Assembly: GCA_003586115.2 (NCBI GenBank)
Contig: QVOM02000053.1
Span: 10,125,739 to 10,189,738 of the forward strand
From: Salvator merianae
Taxonomy: Eukaryota > Chordata > Lepidosauria > Squamata > Teiidae
Length of the DNA: 64,000 nt
Direction: 5' to 3'
This document shows positions 57,318 through 64,000 of the stretch, piece after piece. The position numbers and the translations under genes were made by a program. The notes beneath the pieces were generated by a model, which did no database searches, was not told where the DNA came from, and worked only from the letters and a program-made list of their open reading frames with translations. Each line of letters opens with the position of its first letter. The first letter of the stretch is position 1.

Positions 57318-57395
57318 CTTTTCCCACAATAGCGATATTCCAGGACTATGCTGGGATTGCCAGGGATCCGTGTGGCCACCCCAATATAGTGCAGG
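57318..57395 (-). mobile_element. Repeat F, partial copy B (reversed)
   Basis: TTCCCACAATAGCGATATTC then CAGGACTATGCTGGGATTGC is the reverse complement of the left flank and first arm of repeat F. Confidence 0.7.
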
Positions 57396-57454
57396 GATAA
57401 TCCCAGATTATAGACCCCATCTGGATGCAGCAATAAACACACCAGTCGTGGAGG

Positions 57455-57560
57455 GTAGGTCTCTTTTTCATCCTGCTCAACTTCACAAGGTGGTTGTGAG
57501 GATAAAGTAGGAAAAGAGACCCATGGTAATCTTCCTTCAGCTGCTGAAAAGTGAAGGGGA
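57455..57560 (+). mobile_element. SINE fragment
   Basis: CAACTTCACAAGGTGGTTGT then GAGGATAAAGTAGG, the family motif of 4530-4660. Confidence 0.5.
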
Positions 57561-58189
57561 GGGAAGAGGTAACTTTTAAAAAATGTGAAAAGGGGGCTGG
57601 AAGTCATGCAGATTGGCAGAGAGTGTTTAATCATCTGTCAACTGTTTCATCATCTTAGACAGATCCTTCCAGTCGATAGATGCCAACGGGAGCCATTTCT
57701 CTACCGTCAGGTATTTTAAGGGAGATTAATTAACCTTGAAAGATTGGGTGCAGTAGACAGGAAGTTTATTGGTTAGATTCAAGCATCACATTGCCGGGGT
57801 ATTTTAAGCTGACAGACCCAAGCATATGGTATTTCAGGAACAGAGACGACTGGGCATATGTATTCTTTCACAGAGAGAGCATTAGGAGAAGAGTGTAAGT
57901 ATTTTACTAAGTCTGCATAATTGTGCATATGTGTATATGTGTGGGAGAAATCAGCGGAAATGAACTTCACACATAAGTGCCAGGTTGGGGGTTGGGGGGG
58001 GGGGGAGAGGAATAAAATCACACAGATTTATTTTCATCTCTCCGACTGCCTGCCTCATAGCAACCGTGAAAGCCTGGGAGATGTAAACTTGGGAAAACAA
58101 GAAATATTTTAGTTAAAATCTTCCTGAGGATATGGCAAGAAGCTAAAGTTTGTGGCAGCTTCGGATTTGGCGGAAGGAGCACCAAACCC

Positions 58190-58372
58190 AGAGTGGAGAG
58201 ACACGTAGGATGGGTCTAAAGGCTATTTGCAGAGAGTGGAGAATAGGTGAAGGTTTTGTCTTTGTCTTCTCCTTGAGAAGGCCCAGAAGCATTTGGTGGG
58301 CCACTGTGTGAGATGGGATGCTGAACTAAATGGGCTGTGGCCTGATCCAGCAGGGCTCCTCTTATGTTCTTA
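58190..58372 (+). mobile_element. CR1-type LINE 3' end, first of two in tandem
   Basis: GGGTCTAAAGGCTATTTGCA, GGTGAAGGTTTTGTCTTTGT, GGTGGGCCACTGTGTGAGAT and CTGATCCAGCAGGGCTCCTC with a TTATGTTCTTAT tail. Confidence 0.85.
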
Positions 58373-58377
58373 TTTAG

Positions 58378-58560
58378 AATGGATGCCTAGATACTGCCTC
58401 CAGGTTGGAGAGACAGGCAGGATGCCTCAACTGGCCAGTTGCAGGGACTGGAGAGCAGGTGAAGGTTTTGTTTTTGTCTTCTACCTGAGAAGCAATTTGT
58501 GGGCCTCTATGTGGGACAGGATGCTGGACGGGATGGGCTGTGGCCATCTGAACTGATGGG
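58378..58560 (+). mobile_element. CR1-type LINE 3' end, second of two in tandem
   Basis: Starts six bases after the previous copy's tail: AATGGATGCCTAGATACTGC, CTCCAGGTTGGAGAGACAGG, AGGATGCTGGACGGGATGGG. It lacks the GATCCAGCAGGGCTC tail. Confidence 0.85.
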
Positions 58561-58898
58561 CATGGGGATCTACTTCTGCTAACATGTCTTCTCCTGTGCC
58601 ATTATTAAAGGGGCAGACCCTGGTCCCCCGTTCCATCTGGCCATCCTACCCGACTCACAACTATTGTTGCAGCGGTCAGAACTGCGGAGTTTTACATAGG
58701 AAAAGGAAAAGCCATTTCCTTATTACATGCCAACCACAGAGAACCCCAAAAGTACCTCAAGCACGACACAAGCAGCCAACAAGGTGGTACAGTTTCCGTA
58801 GGCGCATGCTCGTGGGAATTAAGGAACAGTCCAGATAAGGATGGCCCTTCTTGCCTCAAGATGGAAAGAAAAGAGGCCAAGTGAATTTCCCAAGAGAG

Positions 58899-59096
58899 TT
58901 GTTGTTGCTGCTGTTGTTACTGGGTATCATCGAGTCATAGCTGATTCCTGCTTGACTCCACGGGCACATCCAAACAGTTTTCCTGGCAGAGATACAGAAG
59001 TGGTTTGCCACTGCCTACTTCTTCGGAGAGGCTGGGGGTCGAACTGGCAACCCTCTGTTTTCCAGGCAGTTTGCTCTACCGCTAAGCTACGGTCGT
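58899..59096 (-). mobile_element. Sauria-like SINE, reversed (best-preserved copy)
   Basis: The tRNA-related part at 59041-59093 reads on the minus strand CCGTAGCTTAGCGGTAGAGC with CTGCCTGGAAAACAGAGG and GTTGCCAGTTCGACC (boxes A and B). The body follows (GGCAGTGGCAAACCACTTCT), and a (TTG)n-like run at 58899 marks its 3' end. Confidence 0.85.
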
Positions 59097-59334
59097 TCCC
59101 TGTAGCACTGTAGCCAGACTGAAAGCTCAGCAGGGTTCTTGCACCTTCAATAGTTGTATCAAAGAGGGCAATGCAGCCGCCACCACTGCTACATCTGCTT
59201 AAATTCCTCCTTCTTTGCAACTGTTAAAGGTCCAGGAGCAATAAGATCCCAGAAGGAGTCATCTCTCCTGCATTGCGGTGATTCCATTTCCAGAAGCCAG
59301 GGTTATACTTACTTGGTAATTTGCTTATATAATA

Positions 59335-59390
59335 TAATCCTGGGAAACGAAGGCGATATCCCATAATATCGCTACTACGGAAAATTACTT
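59335..59390 (+). mobile_element. Repeat F, left-end fragment
   Basis: ATCCTGGGAAACGAAGGCGA then TATCCCATAATATCGCTACT matches the left flank and first arm of the copy 130 bp downstream. Confidence 0.75.
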
Positions 59391-59469
59391 GTTTACTTAC
59401 AGACTTACTTTTATATTCCACTTAGGGTGCCTGGGATTTTCCAGGGATTATATTGGGAATGTTGCACGT

Positions 59470-59718
59470 AATTCTGGCATTCCCAGTATAGTCCTGGGAT
59501 ATGGAGGCGATATCCCATAATATCACCATTACAGAAAATTACAATGCTCGGTTTCCTGTAATGGTGATCGCTCGCCTTTGTCTGGCTATTTCTTTTGCGA
59601 TTTGTTCTTCCTGCAAATACTCAGATGTCAACCAATCGCACAGAAACAACCAAGGCGAAGTGGGTGGGCATTTGCAAGAGGAACCATCTCGAAAGGAGCT
59701 GGCGGACCAAGATAAGAA
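59470..59718 (+). mobile_element. Double-hairpin repeat F, copy C
   Basis: Hairpin 1: ATCACCATTACAGAAAA (59522) with TTTCCTGTAATGGTGAT (59552), nearly perfect. Hairpin 2: arms about 59568-59622 and 59667-59717, meeting at GCAAATAC / GCATTTGC. The hairpin-1 stem has C:G where copy A has T:A. Confidence 0.85.
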
Positions 59719-60894
59719 TCCACAATTGCCTCCGCATCTAGCAGGAGCAGCAAGAGGTATTTGTGGGATCTTCTTTAGATCCTACAATTGCTTCATACCG
59801 TCTGCAGGCACCCTTATACTCTGAGGTCTCCAGGTGGGTTGCAACAATTAAAACAGGCAAAAACCACGCAGTACATAGACAAGGAGATTGAGCGCCTTCT
59901 TAGCCAAGGCCCAAGTACAGAGGCGTGTCTTTACCTGCTATGTACAGAGGGATGATGCTGGATAATTACTCCAGAGCCTGGAGGCTGCCACCCTGTGTAC
60001 CTCTGAGGGTGACAGAACTACAGAAAGGGCCTCCCTTAGTAATCCAAATAAAAGTAATTAATTGGTAAGCCAACTAGCATACTAAATGTGTCTCAGTCTG
60101 TGACTGAGAGCAAGACTTTTTGATGACTTGTAATTTAGTACTAGTCTGCCTCTGAAGTTCCTGCATTCCAGAATGGGCAGCGTAAGGCTACTTACCACAC
60201 GTACTGGCACAGAGTAAATTCATGGCTGATTATGCTGGAATGATCTCATGATGATGGAAGAAGACCATACTGGGTCAAATCTTAACCTCATTTTGCAGGG
60301 ACAAGCAAGCGTCGTAAGCCAAGGCTTGAAGCTGAATTGTTCCCATTAATCATATAGTTCACTGTGACTCATCCAGCTTTGGATGATACAATGGATGGAA
60401 AAGCGGGTCCGAATCCTTTTGAGATTCCACATGGCTAGACCAGGAGTGAGGGACAGCATGTAAAACCAGAGAGAAAAGTGAGGTTGGCTCCTCTAATAGT
60501 ACAGATATGGTTTTGCTTTGCATCCGAACTAACTTGCTGAAAGATTCCTGGTGTTCTAAATTCTTCTCACACAAGACTTACCTCTTCACGTGAAAGCCCC
60601 GAACGCTTCCTCACCCACTTTTGCCCATCAGTCCAATCCTTCAGCATTCACCGGCTATGCACACAAATGCTCACAAACACTAGGGGAAAGCCACAGCCTC
60701 AGAATGCGTGAGTTGCTTGAAACAAATCCTTTAATATCCACAACTCAGTATTCACAAGGTTGCTGTTGTGAATATTAAGGTTTGCTTTAAGTGCCTGACA
60801 AATGGCAAGACTGGCCCCTATTCCTCAGGGCTCGTGCAGTGTAACACTTCTGACCTACAAATATTTTAAATGTATTTTAGATTATTCTATAAGT

Positions 60895-60980
60895 TTTATC
60901 TTTTAATTGTTGTGACCTGCCCCAGGATCTTAGGGTAAAAGGCAGGATATAAACACCTAAATAAATAAATAAGGTATTGC
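60895..60980 (+). mobile_element. LINE/SINE 3' tail
   Basis: GACCTGCCCCAGGATCTTAG, GGTAAAAGGCAGGATATAAA and CACCTAAATAAATAAATAAG, a classic reptile tail with an AAAT repeat. Confidence 0.75.
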
Positions 60981-61072
60981 TACAACACGCCGCCATGACT
61001 GAGGATGCCTCCAAACATGGATAAAAACCCAGAATGAGCCTGGGACTATATTAGAATTGTCACACATATTCA

Positions 61073-61341
61073 TGGCAATCCCAGTGTAGTTTTAGGTTAG
61101 TCAAGCAAAAACCCGCTAAATCGCTATTATGGAAACCCTAGTAACAACACCGGGTTTTCCATAGTTAACGATTGCTTTCCTCTGTCTGCCGTTTTCTTCA
61201 TGGGGTCGTCCCTCTTGAAAAGTACCCGGAAGCAGGAAGCGTGCACAAAATAACAAAGGGAAGTGGTCAGGTGCTTCCTACATGCAGGTATTTTACAAGA
61301 AGAACAATCCCATGAAGAAATGCCAGATAGAGGTAAGAGCC
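61073..61341 (+). mobile_element. Double-hairpin repeat F, copy D
   Basis: Hairpin 1: AATCGCTATTATGGAAA (61119) with TTTTCCATAGTTAACGATT (61154). Hairpin 2: TTCTTCATGGGGTCGTCC (about 61193) with GAACAATCCCATGAAGAAA (61302) and outer GTCTGCC/GCCAGAT blocks. Left flank CATGGCAATCCCAGTGTAGT as in other copies. Confidence 0.8.
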
Positions 61342-62114
61342 TTCTGTTTTGCTAGGACTGCCTCCTGCCATCCGACAGGACTGTCGAGAGGCATTTCAAA
61401 GAAGATCCCTGAATTTCCTCTCGCTGTCTGGAGACACTTTGAGACTCATTCTTCTTGGAGTCACCCAGCATCTCATTCATATGGTGGCATCCTCCCTCTT
61501 CCTCCTGTTTCCGCATGCCAAGGTTGGATTTCCTCGTAGAAATGACAAACCCCGCAAGCGTAAGGGTTGCCTTCTCTTTCGCTCACGCTCTGTTTCAGCA
61601 GTGCTCTAGCAAAGACTAACCCTATCCCACGCCACAAGTTGCATTCTCCATCTAAACATAGTTAACTGGGAAGCGATTGTTCCACATGCCTTCCAGAGAC
61701 CAGCTGTAGCTGCTGCTCAAGTTTTCAAAGACTGAATCGTGGCTCTGGCCCCAGCAATCTCAGCAGTGAGCACATATTTAGTTCCCAAGCCAAGCTATGC
61801 TTAGTTCTGTGCCAGGCTCCATCCTCACATTTTAGGGACTCCAGCTGCTTCATTTCTGGAAGAAAAAACAACAACCAACAACTATGCCTATCAACCCTCT
61901 TGAAGTGCCACATGCAAGAGGAATAGAAGGCCTAGGACCAGCAGCTTGCATCACTCACGAAAGAATGTACGCACAGAGGAATTGAAAAAGGAGGTTGCCT
62001 CCAGATTGCAAGAGGACATTCAGGAGTTTTAAAAAGATCCCACAATGGCCTCTTGCTGCACTTCACCAGACACGAGGATCAGGCCCAGGCTTACTTTCCC
62101 TGTCTGCAGGCCCA

Positions 62115-62185
62115 TTTTGTTATTATTTATTTATTTGCATTTTTATCCCACCCCATAGCCGAGGGTCTCACTTGTGGGTTCTTAG
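62115..62185 (-). mobile_element. LINE/SINE 3' tail, reversed
   Basis: GTTATTATTTATTTATTTGC then ATTTTTATCCCACCCCATAG is the reversed tail type of 60895-60980. Confidence 0.6.
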
Positions 62186-62267
62186 AAGTCAGTCAAGCAC
62201 CCACCCGATTCCTTCTGTTGTTTTTTTGTGCTCTCGGCTGGCCTCCAGGTAGCCCCAGTGAGATAAT

Positions 62268-62425
62268 AAGAGACCAGCTCTCAAGAGATGCAAGTCAGTA
62301 TCACTGCTACAGGGAATCCAGCATCTTTGTTGGATTTCCCGTAATAGTGTTATTATGGGCCTCACTAGTCTGGGATTATACTGGGATTACATCTGGCGTT
62401 CCCAGGATAGTTGGAGGAACATCAC
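62268..62425 (-). mobile_element. Repeat F, partial copy E (reversed)
   Basis: Hairpin 1 (GTATCACTGCTACAGGGAAT with GGATTTCCCGTAATAGTG) is followed by TCTGGGATTATACTGGGATT and GGCGTTCCCAGGATAG, the reversed left flank. The second hairpin is missing apart from AGAGACCAGCTCTC-like remains. Confidence 0.7.
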
Positions 62426-62504
62426 AAGCTTTAAACCCAAGTCTGAAGGAACCCGGAGGCATACCTCTGAAGTTTCATTCCTGCATGAAAAGAAGGTTTG
62501 AAGA

Positions 62505-62660
62505 ATCATAGAATTGTGGATTTCGGGGAGGCCGTGAGGATCATCTAGCCTTCGAAATGATTGGGAAAGAAAAATTAAACTGCTGTTGAGAAGTCAATGC
62601 CCAGTATCTTCCTGAAAACCTCCAGAAATGGAACATCCCAACTCTTCTACAATTATACAA
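62505..62660 (-). mobile_element. CR1 LINE 3' end (ATTCTATGATTC tail), reversed
   Basis: GAATCATAGAATTGTGGATT then AGGATCATCTAGCC is the reversed CR1 3' end known across sauropsids. The following AACCTCCAGAAATGGAACAT fits the same element. It is a subfamily different from the copy at 43228. Confidence 0.7.
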
Positions 62661-62758
62661 GAGTTTTCCCTTATATTCAAACAACCTGGAAAGCTGCATC
62701 TTGCAGGCCCATGATACAGTTATGGCAACAAAGATCTGGCTCTAAATGCATGCAGAGA

Positions 62759-63236
62759 TACACACACTGGTACCTTGGTACTCAACTGCCTTGAAATATA
62801 TTAAATTTGGTACTCAACGCATTTTGACGTGAAAGTTTGTCTTGGTACTCATCGTTTGTTTGGTACTCAACGTGCAAGCTAGAACCTGTCAGTGCAGGTT
62901 GTCTCATGACTCGCTGCCCTTTCCAGCCGAAATGAAGGGTCACGTGTTAGTCACACGGTATCTCTTGCCCAGTGCACGTCCCCTTGTGGTCTTATCATGG
63001 CTTCTTTGGTCATTTTGTACATTTAATCTAAGTACTGTACAGGTATGTAATTTTTAGGTTTATTTCTCATGTAAAGTAATGATGTACAACCATATCTTTT
63101 TACATATTGCCTTTAAAATGTGCATTGTTTTTGGTTTGGGAACGCATTAAATTTATTTACATTATTCCTCATGGGTACTCATCGTTTTTGGTACTCATCG
63201 TGCCTCCCGGAACCAATTAATGACGAACACACTGTA
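62759..63236. mobile_element. Non-autonomous DNA transposon, possibly Tigger/pogo-like
   Basis: Six copies of GGTACTCAACG/GGTACTCATCG lie near the two ends (about 62777, 62809, 62844, 62860, 63174 and 63189), all on the same strand. The element opens with CACTGGTACCTTGGTACTC and closes with GGAACCAATTAATGACGAAC then ACACTGTA. The layout resembles reptile Tigger-like elements that end GAGGTACCACTGTA. No transposase frame is left. Confidence 0.55.
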
Positions 63237-64000
63237 AATTCTACAAATAAATAAATAAGTATACAATAGCTATTAAATGTAATGCAGAGGATGTATTCAA
63301 ATACCTGTCTTTGTGTGGATGGACTATCTTGGAACTAAAACAGGACTATATGCTAGTTCCTGTTTGAGCTTCCTTGCCCATCGCCAATTCTTCCCTCCTG
63401 CTGTTGACTGAAGAAGGGTTCACGTCTATTTATCTGTTGTGGGTATGAATTTTATTGTCATCAGAAGGGGATATGAAGGAATGATAGTGAGCTGTAGTGA
63501 ACCACTGAATTGAGATAAGTTGCTGAGCTGCCCCTTTTATATGTAAGTGTCCACATCAGCCCATCAAAGAGACAAAAAGCACTCCCTGCCTTCTGATTTA
63601 ATACCCTGCAGTCATTGAAAACAAACAAACAAAACCCTACTAAACCCAAATAAACTCCACACAGTGCCCACCAAACAGATACCAGTAAGAACTTATGCTC
63701 AGGGCAATACATACGGCGTCTGGCATTCACAGCTGTTACCAATCAATTGCAAAACCATCTCCTTGGCAGTTTAATCCTGACACTTCATTCACTCATATTA
63801 CTTTTGCCTTCTGGAGGCTTCCAATTTGTGGGACAAAACGCACAGACAAGAGGCAGGCTAAGTGGGCCTCTTCAGCAGCTGCTGCTGCTAACTTGGAAGT
63901 TTCCCTACATTTGAAGAGCGACAGAATTGCCGTTCATAGCCTCAGTATAGCAGGCACATGCAAGGTTTTTGCAACACGGGGATCACAAAGCCCCACTGCT

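Larger units (their letters stand above)
28000..64000. other. Intergenic region upstream of URI1
   Basis: No exon with protein homology and plausible splice sites was recognised on either strand over 36 kb. CCNE1 is the neighbour on this side in mammals and no piece of it was seen. The interval holds the transposon fragments, microsatellites and candidate regulatory blocks listed separately. Stretches where I see nothing nameable are 33.1-34.4, 34.9-36.7, 37.65-38.05, 38.7-39.5, 41.2-42.4, 45.4-46.1, 46.4-47.7, 48.2-49.4, 51.1-52.0, 54.0-55.4, 59.8-60.8, 61.4-62.1 and 63.3-64.0 kb. Confidence 0.7.

Noticed and set aside
56984..57634. 216-codon minus-strand frame and companions near 57 kb
   Set aside because: Created by the polypurine tract: phenylalanine/serine/proline-rich on one strand, glutamate/arginine/lysine-rich on the other.
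52012..62425. CRISPR-like array from regularly repeated hairpins
   Set aside because: Copies are hundreds of bases long, irregularly spaced, in both orientations, and in vertebrate DNA. They are transposon-like.
28000..64000. CCNE1 exons, expected upstream of URI1 from mammalian gene order
   Set aside because: No cyclin-box or C-terminal CCNE1 peptide was recognised. The gene probably lies beyond the right edge.

Overview
This window is nuclear DNA of a vertebrate, most likely a squamate reptile (lizard or snake). It has AT-rich, intron-dense DNA, one CpG island, tRNA-derived SINEs with squamate-type bodies, CR1/L2-type and L1-type LINE debris, many short inverted-repeat DNA transposons, and a GATA/GACA array. 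There are no bacterial-style operons. Nearly all of the computed open reading frames are chance frames.

Only one protein-coding gene can be supported: the 5' part of URI1 (unconventional prefoldin RPB5 interactor), on the minus strand. Exon 1 (26995-27045) lies in the CpG island. Exon 2 is a 35-nt micro-exon (14370-14404), followed by exon 3 (11185-11263) and exon 4 (9330-9465). All four have canonical splice sites and the reading frame joins without a break for 100 codons plus one base. It covers the N-terminal prefoldin-alpha core, including VPFGPFAFMPG and VLLGDNWFAKCSAK. Intron 4 runs off the left edge, so exons 5 onward are outside the window. Intron 1 is about 12.6 kb, intron 2 about 3.1 kb and intron 3 about 1.7 kb.

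The CpG island (about 26.6-28.0 kb) is the URI1 promoter. The first ATG after an in-frame stop gives the short N terminus MEPAAAQLGRLRDEHGK. The island contains two ZNF143-like motifs and two mutually complementary tetranucleotide arrays. A foldback transposon abuts its upstream edge and a second copy of the same family sits 0.8 kb further out.

From 28 to 64 kb I see no gene. In mammals CCNE1 lies upstream of URI1, but I recognise no CCNE1 exon here. This side holds L1 fragments (30.5, 49.5 and 53.3 kb), seven or more copies of one CR1-type LINE 3' end, several nearly full-length palindromic elements (44.0, 48.0 and 50.4 kb), and a cluster of a double-hairpin repeat family confined to 52.0-62.4 kb. 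It also holds a good CTCF-type motif inside a dispersed repeat at 33.05 kb, and repeat-poor AT-rich blocks (about 32.0-32.6, 36.85-37.6, 40.6-41.0 and 56.4-56.9 kb) that could be conserved regulatory elements.

The most unusual material is the double-hairpin family at 52-62 kb. It looks like a non-autonomous foldback transposon family. I do not recognise its name and found no coding partner in the window.
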